A stretch of DNA of 64,000 nt from NCBI GenBank assembly GCA_963402885.1, contig OY727100.1, positions 3,596,001 through 3,660,000 of the forward strand, read 5' to 3'. Below are positions 1 through 11,830 of the stretch, piece after piece. Both the position numbers and the translations under genes were made by a program. Numbering within the stretch: the first letter of the stretch is position 1; each line of letters begins with the position of its first letter. The notes beneath the pieces are model-generated. The model had not been told where the DNA came from, ran no database searches, and saw only the letters and a program-made list of their open reading frames with translations. The stretch comes from Antedon bifida (taxonomy: Eukaryota; Echinodermata; Crinoidea; Comatulida; Antedonidae).

Positions 1-99
1 AAACCCCTTCTCCCACCCCCCAGTCATACCTGCTAAGCCAAGGCAATCACATTCACACACAAGATTTAAAATGAGGTACATTTAGAGTGGAATACTTAC

Positions 100-3000
100 G
101 GAGCACCATTAACTTTAAAATCAAAGATTTTCATATTGTTTTCACATTGATTGTTGGAAGTTGATACCACAAGACTACCATTCTTGGCACCTAAATTATT
201 ACAATACATATATAAATATACACAGCTGATGAGTTCTTTCTTTCTGTCAACATTTTAAAGTACTACTACTGTAATTGCAGACGATTTCTTCTGGTATTTA
301 CCATTTACGCTATGTTCACATAACTTGGAGGTAAAGTCAAATAAAGGAATAAAACATTACTTTGAAAAATAACACAGTAGGCCTACCGTTTTTCTCTTAC
401 ACACATACAGATGTATTCATAGATTTAGAATGAAATGTCAGGAAGGGGGTAAATTTAATTTTTAGTATTACAGTTCTGTCCTTTGCATGTATTATGATAT
501 AGGATTTAAAATCAAATTTCAGGAAGGAGGTAATTTTTAATGTTTAGCATATATTACAGTTTTGTCCTTTTTGAATATAAATTCATAATGCATGTGGAAA
601 ATACAACTTGGGATTTATGTACAGAATAAGACGTTGTTGTTGATTTAATGTATAACCGCAAGGTTTTTTTTTGGGGGGGGGGGGGGGGGTTTGACCTCGG
701 CTCCTACAACACTCTAAAATTAAGGCATGTAGTTTAAACGGTATGGTTTTAAACATACTTACCAACTTCAATACCAATGGAGATATTGCTTGAAATTTGA
801 AAGTCAACATTACCATGACCATCATAATTCTCGGAGCTGAGAAAATTCAATTGAATAATGGTGGTTTAGTATAGGCATCATCTGTCTTGGCACTATACCA
901 TGGATGCTTATAACATTTTAATGTGTAATAACGGGGAGCCAGCAACCACATACAACAAAGCCACCCGGTAAAGCATTAACGTGATGTTTAATACCATCTA
1001 CTTACAATGCATGGATGAGAAAACTCCAGTCAGCATGTACATCTAGATCAATGTTAGAAATTGTAGCTGAAAATCCTGTCTTTGATGAGGCTACTGTAAC
1101 ATTTGGTACATCTGCCAATCTTATATTGTGACTATTATAAAAGCACACATACAATTTATTATTACTGCAACACTGACTATATGGGGTACAAGAAGTTTTA
1201 TTTAAATCACAATACAAAAAACCATAAAATGTTTACAGTCATAATGGTAATTCCATTAAATAAAGGATTTAATAAACTTGAATAAAAGAATAATAACTAC
1301 TGTAGTTATGACTTCAATTTTTATGTGTTTAAATTTTAAATGTAAATATGTATAATTATGTTTGTATGATGTAGTATGTTTAAGCGGATATTAGCCCTTG
1401 ATGGCATTTGCAGCAATAAAGAAATTGAATTGAATTGAATGAATCTTTGCCATTTAAAAGGTTTGTTTGAGTTTATACTACTACATTTTAAAATGTTTTT
1501 TACTTGGATTCAATTTGGAAGCAGCAGACTAACTCAATAAAAGTTTATATAGTTTACTTTAAATACAGGTGACAGTGAGTTTTAAAAAACAAGAATTGTT
1601 TGTATTCACTGAATGAGTAGAATATTTGTTGAAAGTCTGACTGTAACGTGACTCTGCATCTGTTTGGGTCACTTGTGTACAAACCAAATGTGGAGGTGCA
1701 GCAGCCACTTCGAGACATGTTTTACCAAAAAATATTACAGACTTGAACTGCCAAGATGACGGGAAAAAGGCCACGTCAAAGAGGGCGCAATATTTGCACT
1801 TGTTCCTGGCAAAAGAGGAACCATTCCTGATGGGGTTTGCGTTTATTTTTCATTGATTCAAAGGCTAAAATCACTGCTAAAATTGTGAAATAAATGTTGA
1901 CACTGGACGAGTGACCCCCTGCATTTGTTAAATAGAATCAGTCAATATTGTAACGTTGCATTCTCCACCTTCAATTCATACTATACATACGTTATGTCAT
2001 AACTCAAATCAAGCACATCCCCGATTTTTGCATCAATATATGATGCCACAGTCTCCGATATTATTTCATTTTTAAGCTCTTCTCTTAAAATTTCGGCAAC
2101 TGAAAAAATGAAGATAAGAAAGATACTAATTATTTGTACAGTAATTTGCAATATTAATTTGCATAACTTAGAATATTCAACTCCAAGTACAAAGAGGAAA
2201 GTCATGATTCAACGTTTCCATGGAAAGGATTTCTTGCACACAATTTAAATACTCAATTTTTTAAACAAAGTGGTTAGGATTCCGGCAGAATGAATGCAAT
2301 TTATTGGTCAATTGAAAATTGCTCATGCATGCACATTTTTATAACCTCATGTACACAGTTCAACACCAATTTTTCCGACTGGTTGGCTGGTTTAGTGGTG
2401 TGGTACTGCGGCTAGGGGTCTAGTGGTTTTGCTGGTCATTGTAGGTTCAATTCTCGATCAATCTTTTATATTTTTTTTTATTCAAAAAATTGTATTTTAT
2501 TAACCATCGTCTTTATCCATCATCGTCTTTACCCACCATTGCCTAGAGGGATGTTTTTTTTTTTATAGTTTTAGGTTTTAGTTCTCAGTAAAAAGTTTCT
2601 GTCGGAATCTGTTACAATGGGCAGTTGAGTTCCAGTGCCGGAATCCTAACCACGGCGTTTATTAAATTGTACAACACAATAAGGCCCCATAAAAAAAAAA
2701 TGATTACAGTAGTTTATCACCCTATCCCACCTGAAAACTGATGAAGGAAGTTTTTTTTGTTTGTCCTTCTATGCAATTTCTAAAAATAGAAATTTCACTA
2801 AGCATGCTGTTGGCCTTGCTCTCTACTCTAGGCTAGCCCTCAAACTTAGGGCTTGCCCAATGCAAACCTACAATAGGCCTAGCCTCCTTAGCTAGCCGTA
2901 TATTATGCACAATAACTAATTCAAAAACATACTAAAATATAAAAAAAGCAATAAACACTAAAATTTACAAGATTCACTGCTGAACCTTGTGGTTCTGTGC

Positions 3001-4571
3001 ATGGTGGTAGCTGTGTGCATCCATAGAGACATTATACAGTAGTTCACTATAACAATAGGGAGCTTTGGCATCAGCCTGATGCCAAAGCTCCCTATGATGA
3101 TGAGGACGGTAAACGAAGGGGACGGTAATTAACAGAGCGTGACGCAGACCATGTAGACACGGGTTTGGTGGGCATGTTGTTAAAGTTTCTACGTTAGTCT
3201 TAGATTTGTGAAGTTCAAAGGATGAACTAAAAACACCTAATTAAAACCTTACAAGAGGCGAACAAGGATTCTTTCTTTTTTTTTATGAATCTAGAAAAGT
3301 GAAAGTGAATTAAGAGCCTACAACATAGTATATAATATACATAAATTATGATGTTTTACGTTAAACCATTTAAAAAATTGAAAAACTTAGGCTTACCGCG
3401 TGCATTTGCTTCGTACTGATCGATAATTTTTTATTGTTCTCTGTCTATTAGACCAAACATTATATAGAAAAATTGTAGTCCCGATGAGAATGGAACGTAA
3501 TATACTGGGCTTATACGCATGCGCAGATTAATAATAATATTAATTGTATAAATAACCATATCCTTTTGCATGTACCGTCCCCTTTCGTCTACCGTCTCCA
3601 TGCAAAAGCTTGATAATATCTCTATGGTACAGCATCACATAGTGCATAGATGGTAGAGTTGTTCTATAGCTGTACTAGGTGATTCCCCTAATTCCATGTT
3701 GTGTTTAAACCACACATCACACACTGGTGAATATTTAAGTCTCATGGAGACTATCCCTTAAATTAAAGTAAAATGTATTGTCCCCCTGAAAAATAATTTT
3801 TTTACATTTTTTTTGTTTAATATGCCATGTTAATGTCACATAATAGTTTATTGACTTCGACCAAAAATTGGATCGAAAATTTTTTTATTTAGCTATGGTC
3901 AAATTGGCTGCCAGCCAATGGATTTTTGGTTGAATTTAACCATTTATCATGTTATTTTATAAGTGAAAACACTATTTTTTTCCGGTTTTTTTTTCCTATG
4001 GAAGTGATTAACTTTATTAAAACTACAAAATAACCTATTCAAAGTCTGATTTAATTAATCTTCATTTTTCATGTTTTTGGGAGACAATACATCTTTAACT
4101 TATTGCATAAAATAAACAAAAAAATCCTGGAATTTTCCAAAAAAAAATTATGCAGGGTGATAAACTAATACTTTTTTTTATGGGGCCTAAACAGCACAAG
4201 ATATTTTTCAGTATTTGGTTAAAAAAAACAAAAGATATGTAAAGCAACGTTACGATCGTTATAACTGACCAATCAAATGATTAACAAATAAAATGCTATG
4301 TTATTTCTGTTGGTTACGCTTCGTTGCGTTGTCATCCATCAAGGAATGTGTTTCCTCAAAAGGGCGTATTCTTGAACGCGATGTTTTTCACTTTTAAGGT
4401 TTCGAGAAAAAGGCGGGATCCCAAAAGGCGTAAACACTTACAATATTCAAATGCCTTTCCAGTCAGCTTTGTCTGTACACCACCTGGATTCGTTGAGCCT
4501 ACCATCACTCCTCCTCCTGTGAGTGTGCTTAACAGAACAACCACCCAGAACCAGTGGTTTATGCTAAACAT
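100..4571 (-). CDS. BPI/LBP-family secreted lipid/LPS-binding protein, N-terminal half (partial, 5 exons)
   Basis: Five exons read leftward: 4442-4571, 1991-2099, 1006-1119, 763-836, 100-190. Donors are all GTAAGT or GTATGT, acceptors all AG, and phases 1, 2, 2, 1 join without a stop to give about 172 residues; the gene leaves the window at its left edge. It opens with a signal peptide (MFSINHWFWVVVLLS) followed by STNPGGVQTKLTGKAFEY, matching the conserved 'NPG...GL-Y' start of BPI/LBP/CETP proteins. Next comes ILREELKNEI, then LSYDIT, then VPNVTVASSKTGFSATIS and HADWSF (the family's 'ISG-W' strand), then GNVDFQISSNISIGIEVG (family 'GSFDLSVSGLS'), then VVSTSNNQCENN and DFKVNGAP (family 'SCSC...VHFHG'). 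Family members bind lipopolysaccharide or other lipids in extracellular fluid; the ligand here is unknown. Exon matching is by eye, but five consecutive phase matches make the gene model strong. Confidence 0.85.
1310..1442 (+). mobile_element. LINE 3' tail with (GAATT)n end
   Basis: Inside intron 2 of the BPI-like gene. The stretch ends 'gcaataaagaaattgaattgaatt' in form, with pentanucleotide repeats at the terminus, the usual look of a short 5'-truncated CR1/L2-type LINE tail. No coding part remains. Confidence 0.4.
2270..2653. mobile_element. Short DNA transposon (MITE) with 18-bp perfect terminal inverted repeats
   Basis: gtggttaggattccggca at 2270-2287 is exactly reverse-complemented at 2636-2653. 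The element lies in intron 1 of the BPI-like gene and has no coding capacity. It contains a tRNA-like stretch (see the separate entry at 2385-2462). Confidence 0.75.
2385..2462 (+). repeat. tRNA-like (A box/B box) SINE-type segment
   Basis: A-box-like 'tggctggtttagtgg' is followed about 50 nt later by B-box-like 'ggttcaattctc', spaced as in a pol III promoter. No full cloverleaf was found, so this is a tRNA-derived relic rather than a tRNA gene. It is nested within the 2270-2653 MITE. Confidence 0.35.
3055..3092. repeat. Near-perfect 19-bp hairpin
   Basis: atagggagctttggcatca, three bases gcc, then the exact reverse complement. Too short and too tight-looped for a typical microRNA precursor; probably a foldback scar. 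Confidence 0.6.
3104..3598. mobile_element. MITE-like element with ~24-bp inverted ends
   Basis: Left end 'gacggtaaacgaaggggacg' (3105 on) and right end, reverse-complemented, 'gacggtagacgaaaggggac' match with one indel and one change. There is no ORF between them. Confidence 0.5.
3763..4098. mobile_element. TTAA-type MITE (copy 1, reverse relative to copy at 40.8 kb)
   Basis: Ends carry 'atgtattgtccccc' and its inverse 'gagacaatacatcttta', bordered by TTAA. The interior, including 'ggctgccagccaatgg', matches in inverse orientation the copy at 40826-41179. TTAA targets are typical of piggyBac and Kolobok families. Confidence 0.65.
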
Positions 4572-4592
4572 CCTGGCCCGGTCCGCCTAAAA

Positions 4593-4720
4593 ACCGGAAA
4601 AAAACAAAAAACACCGGAAAAAAACAAAAAACACCGGAAAAAAACAAAAAATACCGGAAAAAACAAAAAAAAATACCAAAAGAAACCGGAAAATACCAAA
4701 AAAATGACTATTTACCGGAA
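4593..4720 (+). repeat. A-rich tandem repeat with ccggaaaa core, unit about 23-25 bp
   Basis: Successive units of 'caccggaaaaaaacaaaaaa' type decay rightward, just 5' of the BPI-like start exon. The lysine-rich translation of this stretch is a by-product of the repeat. Confidence 0.6.
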
Positions 4721-4799
4721 AAAACAACAGATAGTAACAAATAAATGTGATTTTTGTGTCAAAGTCGATCGTCAAACGCCACAAGTAAACATCTTTGTA

Positions 4800-6085
4800 T
4801 AGAGGGCGCAGTCAGATTATGGTTAAAATAATAATAAATAATATAGGCGGCCATTCTTGCTGTAGTTAATCGAGGTCTAAAAAAATAACTATTTACAATA
4901 TTTTAAGAACATTTTAATATTATAATTAATTTTAATCAATATATTTTTTTTGGTAGGCACATACGCACCAAGTCACCCCTTTTGGCCAATTTATCCCATT
5001 ACACTATTTTCATAAATTATACATATATAAAAAAAAACACCGCATAATTATCTGTTTCAGAACATTTAAATTGTCCATTTATTTGACACAGAGCATTCCA
5101 ATCCAAAATACTCGTTCATGCTTATTTTTCATGATAACATTAATATTATATACTGTATAAATAAATATAAATAAATTGATATAATTATATCTATATAAAC
5201 ACAACAGACAAAGAACATTTATTTTAAACCGCCCGGTGATATACTTAAATTTAATTAATTAATTAATTTGACACGATAAGATGAGGACATCTGTGAGAAT
5301 GAAAAAAAAAAGATTCGAACCCGGAACCTTCTGCTTCATATGCAGATGTCCTAAACATTCGAGCACTGGGGCTTTCATGTTCAAACTGGATAGCGACTTT
5401 TTAACACTCTGGGCCTGGTACGGCGGAACAGCACTCCCTCAATTTATATATAATTAATTATAGGCTAATTATAATTATTAACGTTTAGACCGTACGACCG
5501 TAAGTATACGGTACTTTCTACAATAACCAACAATAAATAACAGTAACAACAAAGACCGTGCCAACGCTCAGCACTAACATTTCTACAAATTAATCAAATT
5601 CAAGAAAATCAAATAATTATGTTTAACACTACAGTAAGGCCTACAACTAATACTAGCCTTACAGATTGTATCAATATCAATGAAAACAATTGTAAAAGGT
5701 ATACAGTAAGAACGCGCCAATATTTTAGATTTTTAAATTAAAATTGTCAAATTGTATTGCTTTTTTCATATACAATGAAGTTGAAACATAATCAATAACA
5801 CTAAAAATAACTACAGTGATTAATTAATTTGTTTATATACTTGTATTGTTATTTAAATATTAAAACGTGTTCAGTATTATAATTAGTTTAGACCGTGTAG
5901 GACCACCTATAGAATATCATATCATCACATTATCGTTACATTGTATCTATAGTACATTATTACCGGCAGTACAGTTTAACTGATCTCCTATGGTATTTAA
6001 ATCCAGAAAAGAATAGTTATTTATAATATATAAAATATGGTTATATAACTAAATAAATAATTGCCTTCCTTTTTACTGTTAAATG
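4800..6085. other. AT-rich spacer, no gene recognised
   Basis: No ORF longer than chance and no splice-bounded coding stretch was found on either strand. The only recognisable item is the tRNA-like segment at 5318-5385. Confidence 0.5.
5318..5385 (-). repeat. tRNA-like relic (tRNA-derived SINE or pseudo-tRNA)
   Basis: Reading leftward: 'gccccagtgctcgaatg...', an anticodon-arm-like stem tctgc/gcaga around a 7-nt loop, then the B box 'ggttcgaatc' and a T-run. The D arm is poor and the acceptor stem does not pair, so I do not call a working tRNA. Confidence 0.4.
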
Positions 6086-6087
6086 GA

Positions 6088-6430
6088 AGAAATTCCTAAT
6101 CCTAGGGACATGAAGCAGATACGAAATATAAAGTAAGGAATATCATGGAAAAAAGAAAAGGGACATCCGGGACAAAATGACAATGCGTTGAACGACCACC
6201 AATGAACACCCGATATTTATTGCACTGAGATGGGTTATGAAAGACCTTTCTAGATTTCTTAAAGGGAAGATAAGAGAGATTTTGAGTCTGAAGTGCATCT
6301 GACCGATGATGTAATTAAATAAATTACAATTAAGATTAATAAAAACGATTATTAATTTGGAATAAAAGCAATAGCGAAAATGACAGAGAATTGAAGAGAA
6401 TTATGCACAAAATAATATAATATGTAAATG
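6088..6430 (+). pseudogene. Internally deleted, inverted copy of the Mutator-like transposase
   Basis: Blocks such as 'cctagggacatgaagcagat', 'accaccaatgaacacccgat' and 'gattttgagtctgaagtgca' repeat the coding strand of the adjacent transposase (6454-8581) but on the plus strand, with large deletions and stops. Together the two copies form an inverted pair. Confidence 0.7.
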
Positions 6431-6453
6431 GTAAGGCTGTAATCAAATACTAA

Positions 6454-8581
6454 TTACTCTTTCCGATTTTCGAACGAATCTTGCTTGATCGCGGTCGTTT
6501 TCTTTGGCCTGTTTTTTTTGCTGTTCCAGATGATTTTTTTGATTTTCAATTTTCCATCAGTGGATGATATTGAAGTTTTTGAAATGTTTGCGTTTAGTTG
6601 AACTCTCATGAACTTGGAGTATAGACGATTTCTTTCGTCATCGTGTTTCCCAGCCCATATCGCATGCGCTACCACGATTTTTTTGTGTACAATATAATAA
6701 TTCCCCTGTCCGTGTAGTGCTTGTCGAACATCAGCGTACTGCAGCTGTACCACTTTGTGCAGGATGTCAACAAGTTCCGGTAGTTTTTTTGGTTGCCAAT
6801 TAATTGCCAATTTCAATATGTGATTAATACTTTCACAATTATTGTTTGTCCATTTTTTTGGAATTACCGTTTCTTTTCGGCGCGGAGAGAAACTTTTTCT
6901 TTTATAGTGGGTAGAAGTGTATTTCTAAAATGGTTTAAGAAACCAGGGGCTAATTGGTTTAAGTAGATTTCTATATCTAGGGCTTTCGCCTCAAATTCTC
7001 TGTCATTTTCGCTATTGAGTAATTCTCCGCAAATCATATTCACTATCCTATTTCGTTGTTCTTTGCTAACCCCTTCTTTGTCCCTCAGGAATTGTATGAT
7101 GTTTTCTTTTATATGCCGTGTGCATAATATGTGATGGGACGAAGGAAAACAAAACTTTATTGCCTTTACCAGCGCTTTCTCTTGGTGGTCAGAACCAATA
7201 ATTATGTCATCGGCCAGATGCACTTCAGACTCAAAATCTTTTGCATTTAACTTCCCTTTTAGATGCACAAAGAAATCTAGAAAGGTCTCATATAACCCAT
7301 CCCAGTGCAAGAACATAGGTCCAATAAATATCGGGTGTTCATTAGTGGTTGTTCGACGCATTAACCGGTATTTGAATACAGTTAAGGTTAAAAAACAACC
7401 ACCCAGGTTGAAAGTCCGGTCTACTCCAACAATAGATTTTTCTACCGGGCCACAACAAAATCTCTTCATGTCACTTATTTGATCTTCTGTATAAAGAACT
7501 ACACTTGGTGGTTTGTCACCTACAGCGTATACTTTCTTGACAAATTCATTGTCAGTAAGCTTCGTCAAGATTGTTTGTAATTCGTCTGCTGTATTCTGTC
7601 CTGCATGATGTCCCCTTTCTTTCCTTTTCATACTATATTTTATATTTCGTATCTGTTTCATGTCTCTAGGATTAGCGTTGCTTTCATTTAACAAGAGATC
7701 AGTATAAACGTCTCTTGGGGCTTGCGTGGCAGAAAGTCTATGTTTTGCTGCCATCATTGTACTTTTTGCGGTTCTTATATATTCGGTTCCGGGTGTATTT
7801 CTGTTTCCGTGACTTCTCTTTGTTTTAGGAAATTTGCCTGGTATTCCACCAGCGCTAGATTTGTTGACTCGTCGGGAAAAGATTTATCTATCCACGTGAC
7901 TCTTTTTCGGAAAGAAGGGTCACGTTTATGAGTCATGTAACATCGGCACACTAACATTATGTTTTCAGGTTGTGGGTTCATTGGTGTCCAGGCACCTTTT
8001 ACCTTTGTACAGTACACACCATCCCGTTTAGCCACAGTCATCATAACACCATTCATCATAGCAATTATTGTCCGAGGTGTTGTAGTTTGAGATGAATGCC
8101 AAGTACCACAGTCATCGTAAAAAATACTGCGTTTACCATCTGCCCTGAGTGAAAAGTTTTCTCCATTGTCTACAACAAATGCAACGTTTTCTTTTATGCC
8201 ACAAGGAACCTCATTGACAACTTCACTAATTTGGGTGTGTACCAACATTTGTCTCACGCGACTGATTCCAAGAAATCTACCTGTCAATTTGATACCCTGT
8301 CCTTGACATGGTTGTACAACTTCTGCAGCATTTTGAAGCGACTCTGAGTCCGAGGATACCGAGGGTGGATGTGATCTGTAGAATGTATTCCTCCATTTGA
8401 AATCTTCAATCGACTCTGGGTCAGAGGATGATACCGTCCTACATGGTTCAGCATCCATTGATGTGGGAATTTCGGACCATTTTTGTTCATCCTTCCAGTA
8501 AAATTCTGGCACTGAATCTAGGTCAGACGATGAACATACATCTTCATTTTTATGTTGTTTTGCATTAGACGATGGTACACC
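6454..8581 (-). pseudogene. Mutator-like (MULE) transposase, broken by frameshifts
   Basis: Three reading frames continue one another leftward. 7775-8581 (acceptor 'ttataatag' at its start) encodes an N-terminal region ending near EIHPEPNI. 6864-7757 holds the MULE-type core with VGVDRTFNLGG (first Asp), IIGSDHQEKAL (second Asp) and HHILCTRHIKENI (Cys/His). 6454-6860 continues with WTNNNCESINHILKLA and a lysine-rich tail. Frame breaks occur near 7760 and 6865, so it is probably dead. The family assignment rests on the spaced D-D-C/H motifs and is by eye. Confidence 0.65.
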
Positions 8582-8815
8582 TATTATAATAAAAGAAATG
8601 GATTAAACAAGTTCAAAGATTTCGTCAATTGTTTGAGATTTGCTACTTTTTATTAATTAATTTAGGTAGGCGTCTAATCTTTTTTTGCAAAACATTTAAT
8701 AATCTTAATGGGTGAAAAATTGTAAACAAAATGTCGAGAAATAAGTAGCCGTCTGTTTCTGTATTTTCGTTTTGATCTATTTTTCTTTTGCCGTATTATT
8801 GTGGGTTTTTTAAAT

Positions 8816-9250
8816 TAACTGTTATAATATAGGGGGTGCAATCTGTCACGGGGATACCTAATATCCTAGACAGTCCGTAATATATTGTATCCTCTAAAAT
8901 AGATAGTTATTAACTGTTATAATAATAGGGGATGCAATCTGTCACGGGGATACCTAATATTCTAGACAGTCCGTAATGTATTGTATCCTCTAAAATAGAT
9001 AGTTATTAACTTTTATAATATAGGGGGTGCAATCTGTCACGGAGATACCTAATATTCTAGACAGTCCGTAATATTTTATCCCCTAAAATAGATAGATTAT
9101 AACTGTTAGGGGGTGCAATCTGTCACACAGGGATACCTAATATTCCAGAGAGTCCGTAATATATTGTATCCCACTATATATGCCTATTAACTGTTATATT
9201 AGGAGTATTGGGGGGGGGGGAGGGGAGGCGGGTGCAATCTGTCATGGGGT
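8816..9250 (+). repeat. Five-copy tandem repeat, unit about 95 bp
   Basis: Units start 'taactgttataatataggg' near 8816, 8911, 9006, 9099 and 9187 and contain 'gtgcaatctgtcacgg' and 'acagtccgtaatat'. The last unit is interrupted by a G-rich run. A diverged single unit appears again near 9708-9760. Confidence 0.85.
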
Positions 9251-9797
9251 GCAGGTTATACCAAGCCTACTACTAATGCTATATTCTTAAGTTGGTCTAT
9301 TTTGTATTTCTTTCCAACCTTCCAGTCCTAGCAACTTTTAAAAAGAGTTACTAAAAATCTCCACGATCGGTCACTGTTGGCCAGGCTAGCCTAGTTCACA
9401 AAAGCAGCTACAGTAGGCTCGGTTGTTTCGATTCAGAAATATCCGACATCCGCGTCAGAGGCCTAGGTTATTTTCTCGATAAACACTCATTGCATGGTAC
9501 ATTTATGGATAATGTAGGTACATGAACAGTAGTATTTTTGTATTATTACTACTGTACTAAAGACCTATAGGCTACATAAGTTGTGTGAGAGTGGTAGACA
9601 TCTAAATATAAAATGTTAAGTAGCTCACTTAACATTACGTACGAGCGAGGGGATACTAAAAATTATGGGCGGATACAGTATGCTAATTAGGTTGTGACGT
9701 CATTTGTAATTCGATAGGGGATGCATTCAGTTACGGGGGTACCTAAAATTTTAGAACAGCGTGTCTAATCGTCGCTCTTTATTGGTGTGTTTCTTCG
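9251..9797. other. Spacer without recognised gene
   Basis: Only the degenerate extra copy of the 95-bp unit (about 9708-9760) is recognisable. Confidence 0.5.
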
Positions 9798-10263
9798 CTA
9801 ATAGAGAGGTTTCGCAATCTTACGAACACAAAAATGGATACGTCACGCACACGTATTCGTTTTTCGTAAGCCAGTAAAAATCTGTTTCGCATGGCAACGA
9901 AATATTGAGGGCGCCATCCAAAATATGACTGCGGTAAATTTGAGCGAGTGTTGCTTGGTGCTTGGCTGCCTAGGCCTAGGTAACATCAAAGCGAGTGAGG
10001 ACTTTAAAAACTGCTATTTATCAAAATTGACCTGGCATTTTAATAAATTACTTTCAATAAATCTATAATTATATTATAATCATGAATCATTCCTGATTCA
10101 AATGCAAAATGTGCAAAATAGATCAAAAACTATACTCGTTTTGTAGTTACGAATATGAATACGCTTTACGAATATGAAATGGAGATCAGCTCAAAAGTTT
10201 CACAAATGTGTGACGAATCCGTTTTCGTTATCGTATTCGTAAGGTTGCGAAACCTCCCTAATA
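9798..10263. mobile_element. MITE, TIR 'ggtttcgcaa(t/c)cttacga', target duplication CTAATA
   Basis: 'gagaggtttcgcaatcttac' near the left end is matched inverted at the right end ('gtaaggttgcgaaacctcc'). CTAATA stands outside both ends (9798-9803 and 10258-10263). The interior has no ORF. Confidence 0.75.
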
Positions 10264-10917
10264 AATAAAATTGCTACACCGTGTGGCCGACTGCTGTCGC
10301 CGACAGAGCGTAGCGATTCTATGGAAACGCTAGAATTTATCGGGGATCTAGTACGCGAGCGCTAAATATCCTTTGGTACACACGCGTATACGAATCATCG
10401 CCGACAAAACTTTGCCGATTTGTCTGCGATGAATCGGGGAGACATCTGCGCGTGTAGCGATTTCAATGGAAACGGTGTAGCGATTTTATGGAAACCAGGC
10501 TTAACACAGACCGCCCATTAAAGGCCGTCCCTTAGCATCGTCCATTGTACTGTTGGGAACAAACCATTTTCTCCATGAACAAACTATACAGTCAATTAAA
10601 CGGTTGTTCATTCTATTACCAAAAATGTATTACAGTATCATAAAGGTTAAAATGATTAAACTTGATTAAATACTTAGTAGATTTAATTCAATAGATAAAG
10701 TGAAAAGCAATATTCCCTAATATTGGAATGTGTTATGTCACTTCATAACGTGGTGTAAAATATGTTTAGTAGTAATGAATTCCAGAATTTAAGACGATTT
10801 AATCATTTTAAACTCATGTTAACTGCAATACATTTGTTTGTTAATCAATTAAACAACATCATTAGTAGTTTGTTCCCTAAATACATGGACGATGTTAAAT
10901 TCGCGATGTTTCTTTTT
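10264..10917. other. Spacer without recognised gene
   Basis: Several 'gtagcgat...atggaaac' motifs (10310-10490) suggest an old mobile-element relic. I could not define its ends. Confidence 0.35.
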
Positions 10918-11005
10918 GTACGTAGGTTTGGGATCCCTCATGAAACGTCACAAAATTAACATGAATATTCATTAGTTTTATCCATAAGGTGTGACGTACG
11001 AATTG
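10918..11005. mobile_element. Truncated copy of the 57.9-kb palindromic-end MITE
   Basis: 'cctcatgaaacgtcacaaaa' through 'aaggtgtgacgtacgaattg' is the reverse complement of 57930-58003, lacking one terminus. Confidence 0.65.
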
Positions 11006-11830
11006 AGCTAATTACATATGCAAACGTTTTCTGTCGAGCCATCTTTGTAGTCGAGTGAATTAGACTATGAACTATACACTCTAAACTCTATTGTGATATG
11101 CTTCCCCTTATCGTAACCGCGGTCGCAATTTGAGAAATATTAATTTGTTGGATGCCCCCTTGTGTAAAACTAATCGTTGGAGATGCTGTACCATCCATAG
11201 CATTGATAGAATGAATGAAGCTTCTAAAACTAAAACTTTGTAGGTTTATAACATTATTAATATTGAACGAATTAATGATTATACCGCATGCCTTGGTTTA
11301 TGTCTGAATCTGGGTCTTTTGGCATTTTAAGGAATTTTAAGGGCTTTTTAATGATTTGTGTACTTGTATATATTATATTGTTGTTAGATTCTTTTGAATT
11401 TTTACTTTGTACGTTGTTTGCAGAATTATTCAGCCATTGGCTGCCTTCTGTTTGTACTATTTATGTGTTTTTTATGAATAAGTAAATAAATACCTATTAA
11501 ATACATGTCGATGTATGGGGTTCGAATTCCACGAGCAACTTTTTTAAAAACTTTATAGTGAGATAGAAATTATTTAGAGGGTTTATTAGTAATATTTAGG
11601 AAGTAGTTCGGCTATCTTTCACATAAGAGGTCCCCGACTTATGTACGAAAAAAGAAATCGCGGGCGGGCTGAATATGAAGACTTAGAATGCCAACGGATA
11701 GTTCATGCGCGCACCACATAATGATATCAATACTCTATTTGGTATAGTATGCCATACTGTATCTAAGATTATCGATTATTTCTCACAATAGACAAATATG
11801 CCAAAAGTAGGTTATATACCAAATTTTTAG
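11006..11830. other. Spacer without recognised gene
   Basis: No supported coding or RNA gene. The motif 'gtccccgacttatgtacgaa' near 11630 is another fragment of the 57.9-kb MITE end. Confidence 0.5.

Larger units (their letters stand above)
2682..4188. mobile_element. DNA transposon with GGCCCCATAAAAAA terminal inverted repeats, carrying nested elements
   Basis: aggccccataaaaaaaa with a following 'gtttatcaccct' at 2682-2740 recurs inverted at 4150-4188 ('agggtgataaac...atggggcct'). No transposase is seen. Nested inside are a hairpin (3055-3092), an inverted-repeat pair (3104-3598) and a TTAA MITE (3763-4098), so it has served as a landing pad within intron 1 of the BPI-like gene. Confidence 0.6.

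Noticed and set aside
665..690. Poly-T/poly-G run as a regulatory element
   Set aside because: Simple homopolymer inside an intron of the BPI-like gene; nothing links it to function.
1559..1774. 71-codon minus-strand frame between BPI exons 2 and 3
   Set aside because: Exons 2 and 3 already join in phase and match the family without it; treated as intron.
4324..4590. 88-codon plus-strand frame
   Set aside because: Antisense to the BPI-like signal-peptide exon, whose phase and motif fit are better.
4554..4802. Lysine-rich 82-residue protein
   Set aside because: Encoded by an A-rich tandem repeat; no splice or start context.
5318..5385. Functional tRNA gene on the minus strand
   Set aside because: B box and anticodon-like arm are present but the acceptor stem does not pair and the D arm is poor.
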